Shown: positions 36,840 to 46,332 of the stretch, piece by piece
How positions within the stretch are numbered: position 1 is the first letter of the stretch
Layout: the number at the start of each line of letters is the position of its first letter
From: Legionella bozemanae
GTDB taxonomy: Bacteria > Pseudomonadota > Gammaproteobacteria > Legionellales > Legionellaceae
Assembly (NCBI RefSeq): GCF_001648595.1
Contig: NZ_LBAW01000001.1
Coordinates: forward strand, 186,001-250,000
DNA length: 64,000 nt
Reading direction: 5' to 3'
Made by a program: the position numbers and the translations under genes
Notes under the pieces: model-generated
The model's input: only the letters and a program-made list of their open reading frames with translations
What the model was told of the DNA's origin: nothing
The model's database searches: none

Positions 36840-37030
36840 TCGTTCCTCTGTTGATTAAATAAATAATATGACGTACTTTAGCATTATTTGATCATTAATT
36901 AAAACCACCTTATCGTTTCTACTCGGAACAGGAAAAAATAAGTTGCAGTTCAAGCAAGATTTTCACAAAATTCTCGTATAGCCCTAATGCAGGGTCAGAC
37001 CCTACATCGTTCATTACTTCAAGGTAAAAA

Positions 37031-37609
37031 ATGATTATTATAGTTTGTGGAACTTCGTCTTCAGGAAAATCAACTCTTTGCCAAGAATTGCAAAACTTGC
37101 TTGATAACGGCTGGCTTAATTTTAGTACGGATGGGTATTTGGGTATGCTGGGTGACCAATTTGGGGGATTGCATCCTGATAATCCCAAAGTATGTATTCC
37201 TAATGACATTTGCTACGCACAAAAATATCCTGATGGGACTTATGAAATCATACCGGGCGCATTATGTTCAAAACTCTACTTAACTATACCAAGTGTCCTG
37301 AAACTTATCGCGGATCAAGGGTTCAATATTATCGTTGATTCTTTCATTACCACCATGGATGAATTTAAAAGTTACAAAGAGACATTGGAACAATATGGAA
37401 TTTTATTTGTTTATCTTTATGCGTCTGCAGACGTAATTAATCAAAGAGAGGAAGCTCGAGGCGATCGATTAAAAGGATCAGCACTTCATTGGTTAAAACG
37501 ATTTGATTTTCAGGATCACTGTGATTTGTGTGTTAATACCGAAGAAATGAGTATCCAACAAATTTGTGATGAAATTCTTCGTCTCAAAAGCCAGGCTACG
37601 AGATTATAA
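37031..37609 (+). CDS. Chloramphenicol phosphotransferase-like P-loop kinase (PF07931)
   Basis: A 192-residue P-loop protein with Walker A GTSSSGKST (7-15), the STDGY segment in the place of the catalytic aspartate, IIVDSFI and the REEARGDRLKG block that marks chloramphenicol phosphotransferase-like kinases. True members phosphorylate chloramphenicol; most chromosomal relatives have unknown substrates, so resistance should not be assumed. AAGGT lies six bases before the ATG. The last codons run into a repeat: CAGGCTAC near the stop is mirrored by GTAGCCTG just downstream. Confidence 0.82.
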   Translation: MIIIVCGTSSSGKSTLCQELQNLLDNGWLNFSTDGYLGMLGDQFGGLHPDNPKVCIPNDICYAQKYPDGTYEIIPGALCSKLYLTIPSVLKLIADQGFNIIVDSFITTMDEFKSYKETLEQYGILFVYLYASADVINQREEARGDRLKGSALHWLKRFDFQDHCDLCVNTEEMSIQQICDEILRLKSQATRL

Positions 37610-37627
37610 TCTATAAATGTAGCCTGC
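37592..37627. repeat. Hairpin related to family A repeat, overlapping the end of the CPT-like gene
   Basis: CAGGCTAC inside the last codons and GTAGCCTG after the stop form 8-bp arms, with an AGATTATAATCT palindrome between them. The arms match the ends of family A repeats. The 270-bp gap that follows to 37879 also contains GTACTCACGTACAT near 37680 and is otherwise AT-rich with no gene. Confidence 0.55.
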
Positions 37628-37879
37628 GGAACCCAAGGTTTTCTGCAGAAGTAAGCCCTCTGAAGCTTTAGTTTCTCGAGGTACTCACGTACATATGGAT
37701 AGTCCTGAACTTATAGCAGATATTATTTTTCAATTTTAAACCAAAACGATAATATATTAATCAATTCGTGATTTTATTTTGACTTCCTCTATCATTTTAT
37801 AGTCTATTTGGATAAAATAAGCTAGATTTCTGCGATTTGCGGAAAATAAAAAAGAAATAAGATTTAGAGGGTGACTAAA

Positions 37880-38422
37880 ATGGGGTTTAATTTTTTTAAA
37901 AAATACTATGACAAAGCGAACACTGCACTCGATGAGATAGCGACAAACAACCCGCGAATTTACAATACAGTTCGAAAGTTAATTGATGAATTAGCCAATG
38001 TAGAAAGATTAGCTAAGAATCGAGAGGAACCTCTTCATCCAGACATCCTTAATGCAGTGCAACAACTAAAAGCCCAATTAAATGAAACCAAAAGACAGTT
38101 TGATAACGATTTTAAAGAGGGGATCCCCCTGCTTCAATTTCAACGCCGCGTTCGAGATTTTGCTAATGATTGTCGCTCAGCAATCTATAGTTACGAGCCC
38201 ACATTAATGGCTGCTCCTGGTATTTTGAACAAACTCAAGGCATACATCAATGCTTTTCTGGAACAGTATTTTGCAGTTGAGTCATATTTTAACACAGAGA
38301 AAAATGCTCTTGGATTGAAGACAGAGTTCAGTAAAAATTATAACAACAGAAAAAGGGAACTCACTCAAGAAGTTTTTCGAAGTGACGGCTCTGAGGATAC
38401 TTGCGGTCTAGGACTCTTCTGA
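37880..38422 (+). CDS. Unknown coiled-coil protein
   Basis: A 180-residue soluble, strongly helical protein (for example TVRKLIDELANVERLAKN and QLNETKRQFDNDF). AGAGG lies nine bases before the ATG at 37880 and directly abuts an in-frame GTG at 37871, so the ATG is preferred. It ends with a glycine/cysteine tail, SEDTCGLGLF; this is not a clear lipidation motif. No family is recognised; a secreted effector is possible. Confidence 0.65.
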   Translation: MGFNFFKKYYDKANTALDEIATNNPRIYNTVRKLIDELANVERLAKNREEPLHPDILNAVQQLKAQLNETKRQFDNDFKEGIPLLQFQRRVRDFANDCRSAIYSYEPTLMAAPGILNKLKAYINAFLEQYFAVESYFNTEKNALGLKTEFSKNYNNRKRELTQEVFRSDGSEDTCGLGLF

Positions 38423-38443
38423 TAAGAATAAATTCCAAACAGC

Positions 38444-38474
38444 TCCCGGGTTTCGCTATGATGTGCGCCCGGGA
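38444..38474 (+). terminator. Possible terminator hairpin
   Basis: TCCCGGG and CCCGGGA form a 7-bp stem with a 17-base loop after the coiled-coil gene. A strong T run is missing, so confidence is modest. Confidence 0.45.
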
Positions 38475-38662
38475 CTCTATAAATCTTTCAATGTATTTCA
38501 AAAATCAATTCTTTGATCTTTATTTTTAAATTCTTATCCTAACCAATCAATGCTAATATTACTGAAAGAATAATAAAATTCAAAAGGATTTGCCTCATGC
38601 GTCAAGATGTATCGAAAATAACCATTGTCATTCAGCTCAACCAACTCATTAGGAGTTAATCT

Positions 38663-39754
38663 ATGAGCAAAACGCTTCTCTTTACATCAGGATTAATTAT
38701 TATTTGGATAGTTGGTTATTTGCTGATTGTAGGGAGTCATGTGCTAATTCCTTTTGTGATTGCGGTGTTTATTTGGCATCTTCTTAATACGATAAGCAAC
38801 ATCATTCAACAAATACCCAGGATAGGTGCCTTTTTGCCCAATTGGCTGAGCATGATTGTCGCTTTTGCAATAACGGTCGCGAGTACTTTCATTTTTATCA
38901 ATATCATTACGGATAATGTCAATAATGTTATTGCAGCGTCCAGTCGCTACCAAGAAAATTTATTAAAAATTTTCAACAATATTGATCAAAAATTTAATAT
39001 AAAAGTATTGACAAGCATGAATACCATAATCAAAAGCCTTAATCTCCAAACGATTTTTGTTAACGTGTATGGGGTGTTTACGACACTTGCTGGTTCTACG
39101 GTACTCATTTTCTTGTATGTTGTCTTTTTATTTGTTGAACAACATTTTTTTCTAAAAAAAATTGATGCCTTATTCCCTACTTTGGAGGGTCGCATGCTGA
39201 TGAACAATATCATTAGCCATATCGTGAATAACACGCAGACTTACCTTGGCCTAAAATCCATTTTAAGTATAGGCACCGCAATTTCCAGTTGGATAATCAT
39301 GAAGTGGGTAGGATTAGATTTTGCCGAATTTTGGGCGCTTCTTATCTTTTTTCTCAATTTTATTCCCAATATAGGCGCGATTATTGCCATTGCTTTTCCA
39401 ACTGCTTTGGCAGCATTACAATTCACCAGTTGGATTCCTTTTATTGAAATTATTCTAGGCCTGGGAGCAATTCAATTTATCGTCGGGAACTTGATTGAAC
39501 CACGCTACTTAAGTAACTCATTGAACTTAAGCCCATTAGTTATTTTAATCGCCTTAGCCGTTTGGGGAGCAATATGGGGAATATTGGGAATGTTCCTCTC
39601 AGTGCCAATTACGGTCATGATGATGATTATCTTTGCCCATTTTGAAAAAACCAGGCCTATTGCAATTCTTTTATCTCAAGATGGAGATGTCTTCAAAACT
39701 TATGAGTTGTTACCCATGGAAAATCTACCTGAGCAAGATTGGGTTCAATATTAA
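38663..39754 (+). CDS. AI-2E family transporter
   Basis: A 363-residue permease with about eight helices and the AI-2E family pattern: a tandem N-terminal helix pair, a central amphipathic region (residues about 90-150), ISSWIIMKWVGLDFAEFWALLIFFLNFIPNIG and the C-terminal LSPLVILIALAVWGAIWGILGMFLSVP block. Family members include the proposed AI-2 exporter TqsA and sodium/proton antiporters, so the substrate is open. GTTAGGAGTTAAT precedes the ATG. It lies 44 bp upstream of the deaminase gene and may be co-transcribed with it. Confidence 0.9.
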   Translation: MSKTLLFTSGLIIIWIVGYLLIVGSHVLIPFVIAVFIWHLLNTISNIIQQIPRIGAFLPNWLSMIVAFAITVASTFIFINIITDNVNNVIAASSRYQENLLKIFNNIDQKFNIKVLTSMNTIIKSLNLQTIFVNVYGVFTTLAGSTVLIFLYVVFLFVEQHFFLKKIDALFPTLEGRMLMNNIISHIVNNTQTYLGLKSILSIGTAISSWIIMKWVGLDFAEFWALLIFFLNFIPNIGAIIAIAFPTALAALQFTSWIPFIEIILGLGAIQFIVGNLIEPRYLSNSLNLSPLVILIALAVWGAIWGILGMFLSVPITVMMMIIFAHFEKTRPIAILLSQDGDVFKTYELLPMENLPEQDWVQY

Positions 39755-39798
39755 GGTCTATACTTTTTAAATAACTTCAACTCTAAGGACTTTAAAAA

Positions 39799-40275
39799 AT
39801 GGATTTTATTAAAAAGACTATCGAATTGGCTAAAGAAAATGTAAAACAAGGAGGAAGACCCTTTGCCTGTTTAATCGTAGAAAATGGTGAAATCATTGCA
39901 GAGGGAACTAATCTGGTAGCTCAAACCAACGATCCTACTGCGCATGCAGAAATTGTGGCTATAAGAAAAGCTACTGCGACACTGCACACCGAACATCTTC
40001 TTAATTGTGAGTTCTATATTTTAGCTCATCCTTGTCCTATGTGTTTGGCCGCCATGTATTATTGCAGCCCGCGAAAGGTAACTTTTATTACTTTAAGAGA
40101 TGATTATAAAAAATATTATATTGACGATCGCAAATATTTCACATTGGATAATTTTTATGATGAATTTGCTAAACCCTGGCAGAAAAGAAATTTGCCAATG
40201 ACTTATCACACTCATCCCGAAGCAATCGAAATATATAAGCTTTGGCAAGAGCTCAATCACAAGAATAAAAGTTAG
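39799..40275 (+). CDS. Nucleoside/guanine-type deaminase
   Basis: A 158-residue zinc deaminase of the cytidine/deoxycytidylate superfamily. The zinc site is complete: H49-A-E51 (TAHAEIVAIR) and P78-C-P-M-C82 (HPCPMCLAAMYY). The YYCSPRKVTF region and the aspartate-rich segment after it resemble guanine deaminases, but a tRNA or nucleoside substrate is also possible. Length is normal. A ribosome site AAGGAC lies upstream of the ATG. It is followed by a palindromic repeat and convergent with the VOC gene. Confidence 0.85.
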   Translation: MDFIKKTIELAKENVKQGGRPFACLIVENGEIIAEGTNLVAQTNDPTAHAEIVAIRKATATLHTEHLLNCEFYILAHPCPMCLAAMYYCSPRKVTFITLRDDYKKYYIDDRKYFTLDNFYDEFAKPWQKRNLPMTYHTHPEAIEIYKLWQELNHKNKS

Positions 40276-40287
40276 GATCAAAAAAAT

Positions 40288-40365
40288 TGTAGCCTGGGGT
40301 AAAGAGGTGCCTCCGGAGCCAATGACAAAACATCCCGGGTTACGTTTCACTTCACCCAGGCTACA
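40288..40365. repeat. Dispersed palindromic repeat (family A)
   Basis: TGTAGCCTGGG at 40288 is mirrored by CCCAGGCTACA ending at 40365, with a degenerate middle. It sits between two convergent genes. Confidence 0.75.
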
Positions 40366-40379
40366 GTGATAAAAACCTC

Positions 40380-40757
40380 TTACTTTGTTTCCCAAAATGC
40401 AATATGAGCCCCTGTAGGATCTTTAATAATCGCAAAAAGCCCCATATCACCAGCATGGGTAACGCCTTTTATTTCTTGAGCTCCATTTTGTTTTGCTTTT
40501 GCTAGAGTATCTGCCACATCATTCACTAAAATATAAGCCATCCAATGGGGTGGAATTTCATTTTGTTGATTTGTAGGGATTTGCCATATACCTGCAAATT
40601 CCTTATCGTTGGCATGAATCAGTGTGTATGTCATTTCACCAGAATGTATTTCTTTAAATTGCCAACCTAATACTTTACTGTAAAATTCTTTAGCTTTTTT
40701 CACATCCGCAGTGGCTAATTCGTTCCAACAGAATTGATTCATAGAACTTTGTGACAT
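40380..40757 (-). CDS. VOC (glyoxalase/bleomycin-resistance) family protein
   Basis: A 125-residue protein with the paired beta-alpha-beta-beta-beta modules of the vicinal-oxygen-chelate fold: FCWNELATADVKKAKEFYSKVLGW in the first half and LAKAKQNGAQEIKGVTHAGDMGLFAIIKDPTGAHIAFWE in the second. The last block is typical of bacterial VOC proteins of unknown substrate. AAGGAG lies seven bases before the ATG at 40757; the frame is open to 40808 but the extra residues are not part of the fold. Confidence 0.85.
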   Translation of the reverse strand: MSQSSMNQFCWNELATADVKKAKEFYSKVLGWQFKEIHSGEMTYTLIHANDKEFAGIWQIPTNQQNEIPPHWMAYILVNDVADTLAKAKQNGAQEIKGVTHAGDMGLFAIIKDPTGAHIAFWETK

Positions 40758-40930
40758 GATAATCTCCTTATTTATTTTGGGTTTTTGAATAATAGCCCAT
40801 AATTCCAAGAGATGTTAGCAAAATGTGCGACTATTAAAAAATTCATTAATAATCAATAAACTGTAATAATTTAGGAGGTAACTCTGTCCGTCTTGGGACG
40901 GAACTTAACGATACAAATAGGTTTTAACCT

Positions 40931-41029
40931 CTAATGGACGCTATTTCCTGCAACAATAGACCCAGAAGAATAATTTTTAAGTTGTAAATAAAATATTTCA
41001 TTTCCAGATAATTCTGTGGTCATGGTCAT
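40931..41029 (-). CDS. Very short ORF, 32 codons, with a good ribosome site
   Basis: ATG at 41029 has AAGGA eight bases upstream and encodes MTMTTELSGNEIFYLQLKN and then SSGSIVAGNSVH before a TAG. It lies 45 bp downstream of the 185-residue gene. The wording resembles the start of a YbjQ-like heavy-metal-binding-domain protein, so this may be the 5' remnant of a truncated gene or a true small protein. A second ATG two codons later is also possible. Confidence 0.45.
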   Translation of the reverse strand: MTMTTELSGNEIFYLQLKNYSSGSIVAGNSVH

Positions 41030-41074
41030 AATTTTATTCCTTAAAAATTATAATGTTATAGCTCGGTAAGCATT

Positions 41075-41632
41075 TTAGAGCCCATGTCGTTGATTTGGAT
41101 TCCAATTTTTATAAAAAGATTCCAGTTCCTCTGGCATAGGGTGTTCCTTTTTATGATTTTCCAGATACGCTTCCAAGCCTTCTTGTTCAATTTCTATTCC
41201 ATCTTGAAGTAATGTATTTAAAATTTCGTCAAGCATACTAATTTCGTCTTCCGTACGCTCTTTTAATTGGATTTTATCATGAACTAATTGTACTGCTTGC
41301 AGTAAAACTTCATCGGGACAATCCTTCTTTTTAGCCAGTGAAATTAAAAAATCTATTTCTGAAACTCGTTCAGGATTGCGAAATAACACCATAAGCCCCC
41401 TTATGTAACTATTTTTTTTATAGTGCTCATCGTATTTTTTTTCATATTCTGTTTTTAAACTTAAAAGGGCTTGGCGAAGAGCGCTAGGGCTTCCCATAGT
41501 AGTTTCCGCATCGTCAATACGTTCACGAGATGCGGAGCGTTCCGCCTGGGTTGTATGAGAGCTAAGAATCTTCTGCGTGCTGGCGCTATGCCCCCCTTTA
41601 TCAACTTTTTTAGCAGAATCCAATTTTTTCAT
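41075..41632 (-). CDS. Unknown protein with glutamate-rich C-terminus, possible effector
   Basis: A 185-residue soluble protein. The first 60 residues are Ser/Thr/Lys-rich and probably disordered; the rest is helical and acidic. The C-terminus carries EHPMPEELESFYKNW, an E-block of the kind used by Dot/Icm substrates, and ends NQRHGL. No catalytic motif was recognised. It is followed by a 32-codon ORF that may share its transcript. AGGAGAAA precedes the ATG. Confidence 0.65.
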   Translation of the reverse strand: MKKLDSAKKVDKGGHSASTQKILSSHTTQAERSASRERIDDAETTMGSPSALRQALLSLKTEYEKKYDEHYKKNSYIRGLMVLFRNPERVSEIDFLISLAKKKDCPDEVLLQAVQLVHDKIQLKERTEDEISMLDEILNTLLQDGIEIEQEGLEAYLENHKKEHPMPEELESFYKNWNPNQRHGL

Positions 41633-41787
41633 TTTATCTTTTTCTCCTGATTTAACCCCTTTATATGTTTAATTATAGACAACATGATTTAATTTAAATT
41701 AGATCACGGACTTACAGGAAAGCCCCTGTACGTAGGATTAGATCAAGAAATGAAAGAAAGTGCGCACCACCAAGTTGTTTATTGTGA

Positions 41788-43269
41788 CTAATTAAAGCTC
41801 AATAGACGATAAATATCTTGAGGAACCTCATCCTGATTTTGCAATTGTTTTTGATACGCATTATTGAATTGATAAGCCACATAAACAAGCGTAAAACCCA
41901 CCGCAAGTGGCCACGACGCTACAGCTGCAGTGATAATAAATGCAATTCCACCCACATTGAATGCCAAACTTTTCCAAAATTCACAATAATTTTTATTGCA
42001 CTCTTCATTAAGTTTTCTTATGAGTTGGTGATGATGCTCATTATCCAGAATGTTACCATTTGTCACTTCACGTCGCACAGCAATAGAAGATTTCTGATAT
42101 TTTTTATATTCTTCCGATGTGTTATACAATGCATTACCCAGCATACTAAATAATGCAAGTCCGGCTAAAGCAAGGGGCCCGGTGCATAATAGACTGATTG
42201 CAAAAGAGGTGGCAATTATATTTGCTCCCAAAACGTTAATTGCAAAATAAGTACATTGAGCGTCCCATTCGTCGTTTAATACATCAATCTGGCGCTGAAT
42301 AATTGCTTGTTCGAACACTGTTGCTTTTTTTAATTGCTCCTGCAATTCATGCATACGATCATGATATTGACACGCTTCAAAAATCCATTGAGCTAAAAGC
42401 AAAAGCGTATCAAACGTCAAAAAAGCAAGCGTAATGAGTGGAATAGCTGTCTCAGCAATATGAAAAAAATTATTATATGTCGTCAATAAACCAACTACCG
42501 CCCAAACCAAGTCATTGGCCATCGTAAAGCCACGCTTTTCCATTTCTTGCTTCAGCACTTTTCTTACTGATAATTCATCGCTTATTGCCGACTCGACAAT
42601 ATGTTTGATCATCAATATTAAATTGATGAAAAAGCGAAGTGCATAGAGCGAAATACCCAAATCCGTAATGGCTTCTCGTGATTTGGTTAAAAAATTAATA
42701 CCTTCGATAAAACTGTATTGATTGCCAAGTACCTTATTAATCTCTTGAATCAATTCAGAAATAGAACTCTTTTGCAGATAAATAATTGCATAATTTGCTA
42801 AACCACGGCTGTAGGAAAATTGGGAACGCTTGGTATTTATAGTACCAATATATTGGCGCAGCTTGGAAATGCTGGTAAACGAAGACAGGCACCCCTGGGT
42901 ATTCATCCGTAATTCCTCTCGCATAAACTCAGAGAAGCCTTCAATTGATTTTTGTTTTTCTTGTACGTGCCCTATTTTATAAAATTCTTCTATTTTTTTG
43001 CGACATTGTCTTAATTTTTCTAAATCAGAACCCACATAATCCAGTTCATAATAAGAAATCAGCAAATCGCACAAAAAGTGCAGGTAAAGTACTATGGGGT
43101 TATCTTCTGCCCAATTCGATTTATTGGATATAATCACTTGATATAAAGACGAAAACTCATATTTTAATTGGTCTAAACGAAATTCTTCTTCTTTAAAAGA
43201 AAAATCGTTTTTTTTAAATGAATTGTTAAAAAAAGCATGTTTTATGAGACCAATTTTTGATTTTCCCAT
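41788..43269 (-). CDS. Unknown large protein with membrane segments
   Basis: A 493-residue protein. The N-terminal 260 residues are soluble and helical; hydrophobic segments follow near residues 205-220, 270-300, 350-385 and 440-475, with a charged coiled-coil (HELQEQLKKATVFEQAIIQRQ) between the second and third. It ends in a short polar tail. The layout of soluble domain plus paired membrane helices is common among Legionella effectors and unknown membrane proteins alike. No known family was recognised. No strong ribosome site is visible. Confidence 0.65.
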   Translation of the reverse strand: MGKSKIGLIKHAFFNNSFKKNDFSFKEEEFRLDQLKYEFSSLYQVIISNKSNWAEDNPIVLYLHFLCDLLISYYELDYVGSDLEKLRQCRKKIEEFYKIGHVQEKQKSIEGFSEFMREELRMNTQGCLSSFTSISKLRQYIGTINTKRSQFSYSRGLANYAIIYLQKSSISELIQEINKVLGNQYSFIEGINFLTKSREAITDLGISLYALRFFINLILMIKHIVESAISDELSVRKVLKQEMEKRGFTMANDLVWAVVGLLTTYNNFFHIAETAIPLITLAFLTFDTLLLLAQWIFEACQYHDRMHELQEQLKKATVFEQAIIQRQIDVLNDEWDAQCTYFAINVLGANIIATSFAISLLCTGPLALAGLALFSMLGNALYNTSEEYKKYQKSSIAVRREVTNGNILDNEHHHQLIRKLNEECNKNYCEFWKSLAFNVGGIAFIITAAVASWPLAVGFTLVYVAYQFNNAYQKQLQNQDEVPQDIYRLLSFN

Positions 43270-43500
43270 AAAAAACTCATTGAGATGAATTGAGAGAAAT
43301 TACTGAAATTGTACTATGGATTATCAATAACAGATTAACACAATAGTGTTAATTTTCTGCAAAAAAATAGTTAAAAACAGAAAAAATGCTCAAAATCAAA
43401 AACCAAAAGAATAACTTAAGAAGCAAAAAATCCTCTTTTTTTTCTAAAAGCTAATTGATACACTCATTGCTCCAGATATCCACAAATCCGAGATATAAAG

Positions 43501-44685
43501 TTGATTTTTGATGCAAATAATCCCTCTGATTCCATTGAAAAGAGTTCATTAGAAAAAGAGAAAGTAGTTATTATCATTCCGACGCATAATGAAGCGTCAG
43601 TTATTCAAACAACAGTAGAGCAAGTTTTTACATCGGTAGAACTCATTGAGCAATACGATATACATATTTTAATTTTTGACAGTGCTTCTACGGATAATAC
43701 CCAACAAATTGTTACCTCATTGCAGAACAATTATCCGAAATTGCACTTACAGAATGAACCTACCAAATCTGGACTTGGTTCAGCATATTTGCAAGCCATG
43801 AACTATGCTTTAGTTTCTTTGAATGCAGACATTATCTTTGAATTTGACGCAGATCTTTCCCATCAACCTAAGTATATTCGTCCGATGTTGGACATGTTGC
43901 AAACCTGTGATTGTGTACTGGGAAGCCGTTACGTTGATGGAGGAAGTATTCCAAAAAACTGGGAACTGCATCGCAAATTATTCTCTATTTTGGGCAATTA
44001 TGTGGCCAGAGCGGTGCTTACACCCAAATATAAGGATTTTACCAGCGGTTTTCGCGCTACTCGCCGACAACAGCTTATAAAAATTTTACCTCATCGGTTT
44101 CTTACGAATCACTATGCATATAAAATGCAGCTGCTTTGGCTTTTACATAAAAATAAAGCAAAAATTCGTGAGTATCCTATTGATTTTATCGACCGAAATA
44201 CCGGATACAGCAAGTTACCTAAAAACAGCATTGTCGATTCATTGCGCGTTGTTTTTACTTTGCGCTATCATGAAATCAGACGTTATTTAAAAATGTGTCT
44301 GGTTGGCTCCTTGGGTATTTTTGTACAATTTATTACTTATAATGTGTTGCGTGGATGCTTTCAGTTTTCGCCTTTTGAAGCCTCTCAAATTGCAGTATGT
44401 ACAGCAATCATTAATAATTTCATTTTGAATAACAAGCTTACTTTTAACGTGAAGCATAAGTCGTCCTGGCCTTTAAAAATAAAACGCCTCGTCCTTTTCG
44501 CTATTTATTCAGTGTTTATCATTAATTTGCAAAGTTATTGGTTGCGAGTTGGAGTTCTTTGCTTTGGCAGCGGGGCATTGCGCGAAAATATAATCATGGG
44601 CTTTGGCATAGGTCTAATCTCTCTGTTAAATTACTATACTTATTCTCGGCATATCTGGGCGGAAAAACTTGTCCCCAGTAATTAA
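43501..44685 (+). CDS. Polyprenyl-phosphate glycosyltransferase (GT2) fused to a GtrA domain
   Basis: A 394-residue fusion. Residues about 22-245 form a DPM1-like GT2 domain: VVIIIPTHNEA, the FDSASTDNTQQI segment and the metal-binding EFDADLSHQPKYI, then SGFRATRRQ. Residues about 255-390 form a GtrA membrane domain with four helices (FIQFITYNVLRG..., NNFILNNKLTF). Such enzymes make polyprenyl-phosphate sugars and probably flip them for a GT-C enzyme, which is encoded next door. The start is TTG at 43501; an ATG at 43511 is out of frame. It lies 14 bp before the GT39 gene. Confidence 0.88.
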   Translation: MIFDANNPSDSIEKSSLEKEKVVIIIPTHNEASVIQTTVEQVFTSVELIEQYDIHILIFDSASTDNTQQIVTSLQNNYPKLHLQNEPTKSGLGSAYLQAMNYALVSLNADIIFEFDADLSHQPKYIRPMLDMLQTCDCVLGSRYVDGGSIPKNWELHRKLFSILGNYVARAVLTPKYKDFTSGFRATRRQQLIKILPHRFLTNHYAYKMQLLWLLHKNKAKIREYPIDFIDRNTGYSKLPKNSIVDSLRVVFTLRYHEIRRYLKMCLVGSLGIFVQFITYNVLRGCFQFSPFEASQIAVCTAIINNFILNNKLTFNVKHKSSWPLKIKRLVLFAIYSVFIINLQSYWLRVGVLCFGSGALRENIIMGFGIGLISLLNYYTYSRHIWAEKLVPSN

Positions 44686-44699
44686 AGGTGAACTTGTTC

Positions 44700-46196
44700 A
44701 TGATAAAGAATCTGAAGAAAATTATTTCACCTTTAGACATCCAGCTGGGTAATGGAAATACATCAGAACCAAATAGCAAGGTTATTTCGTGGGACTTTTT
44801 TAACCCACAAAATGTTTACCTGTTTTTAACCTTCTATTTTGTCATCCTCTTATTGATAGCACCCATTAACGTATTATCTCTTGATACTTACTATTATTGG
44901 GACTGGAGCCGGCATTTGGCGTTATCCTATTATGATGGCTCACCCATGATTGCCTATTTTATTTGGCTTGCAACTTCGTTGTTTGGAAATAACCTGTTTT
45001 CCTTGAGTTGTGTAGGCATCATCGTAATTGCACTTAGCAGTTGGATTATTTATAAAAGTGCCCGATTTTTTTTATCTCAAGAGGCAAGTTTTATTGCCAT
45101 GTTATCATGGTTATTTTCTCCCCTTGTCACCTTGGATATTTTAAGGCAAACCACCTATGATACGCCCCTTGCTTTATTTTGGGCATCAACCCTGTACTTC
45201 ACTATAAAATTTATTCAAACAAATAAAGTAAGCGATCTCTATTTAATCGGGGTTAGTGCCGGATTAATGATGTTATCCAAATATTCCGGAATCGTTTTAA
45301 TTCTTTCCCTGCTTATTTTTTTAATTTTCACTTACCGTTCAATTTTTAAAATAAAACATTTTTATTTCGCTACGCTTCTCGCCATTATTATTTTTAGCCC
45401 TGTGATTCTCTGGAATTATCAAAACCATTGGCAATCATTTATCTATCAGTTAACCACTCATAAACTCCATCATGAGGTAAACCCCTTTTATCATGTGATA
45501 AAAACGTTCTTTACTCAATTTGTGCCCTCACTCAATGTGATGCTTCTTCCTCCCTTTTTAGTTCGAAACCATAGAATGGATGAGAAAAGCGCATTAATTG
45601 TGACTTTGTGCCGTATCGTTTGTATTACTTTTCTTTGTTTTTACTTATACACAGCCAGTAAGGCTGGGATCCGAGAGTTCTGGCTAACACCATATCTAAT
45701 GAGCAGTGCCATTTTATTGGGATATTGGGCTACTGCAGACCATAATCGTAAATTCGCCATTTTATTGATCATGTCTTATGCCGTAATTAGCCTTTTCGTT
45801 TTAATTGATAACACGTCCAAATTTAATGTGATTAAATCAAAAAAACTTGTTGTTTATCATTTAATTCAAAAACTTAATGCTACATATCCTCAATTACCCG
45901 ACACGATTTTTACATCAGGCTGGTTTGCAGCACGAATGCTCTTTTTCCTCCACAATAAACCAACCATTTATACTTTAGGTTGTGACACGGCGCAAAATCA
46001 ATATGCTCTATGGGGTGCTGACATCAATAAAAAAATTGCCGATAAAACATTAAAAGAAGCGTTGTATATTGATCAATATGACCGACAGAGTTGTTTACAA
46101 AAATATTTTGATCACTGTCAAAAAATACCTACTCAAACGTACCTTTTTAGACATAAGGAATATGCACTAAATGTTTATAAATGCCAGAACTTTTAA
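44700..46196 (+). CDS. GT39/ArnT-like membrane glycosyltransferase
   Basis: A 498-residue GT-C enzyme with about ten or more helices. The first periplasmic loop has LDTYYYWDWSRHLALSYYDGSPMIAYF, where the aspartate typical of PMT/ArnT enzymes sits. GT39 members move sugars from polyprenyl-phosphate to lipid A, protein or other acceptors in the periplasm. AAAGGTGA lies eight bases before the ATG at 44700; a GTG at 44688 is also in frame. It is the natural partner of the adjacent GT2-GtrA enzyme. Confidence 0.87.
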   Translation: MIKNLKKIISPLDIQLGNGNTSEPNSKVISWDFFNPQNVYLFLTFYFVILLLIAPINVLSLDTYYYWDWSRHLALSYYDGSPMIAYFIWLATSLFGNNLFSLSCVGIIVIALSSWIIYKSARFFLSQEASFIAMLSWLFSPLVTLDILRQTTYDTPLALFWASTLYFTIKFIQTNKVSDLYLIGVSAGLMMLSKYSGIVLILSLLIFLIFTYRSIFKIKHFYFATLLAIIIFSPVILWNYQNHWQSFIYQLTTHKLHHEVNPFYHVIKTFFTQFVPSLNVMLLPPFLVRNHRMDEKSALIVTLCRIVCITFLCFYLYTASKAGIREFWLTPYLMSSAILLGYWATADHNRKFAILLIMSYAVISLFVLIDNTSKFNVIKSKKLVVYHLIQKLNATYPQLPDTIFTSGWFAARMLFFLHNKPTIYTLGCDTAQNQYALWGADINKKIADKTLKEALYIDQYDRQSCLQKYFDHCQKIPTQTYLFRHKEYALNVYKCQNF

Positions 46197-46332
46197 AAAC
46201 TTATTGCCAAATAGGTTGGCGTGGTTGTTGTGAGATATTACATAATAGAGTTTACAGTTAACTAATCTTCTTTTAATGTATTCATCGAATTATGTTACCA
46301 TCCATGTTATTAGAATTTGATAAGGACCATCG

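Noticed and set aside
37031..37609. Chloramphenicol resistance gene
   Set aside because: The fold and P-loop fit PF07931, but chromosomal members often have other or unknown substrates, so resistance is not claimed.
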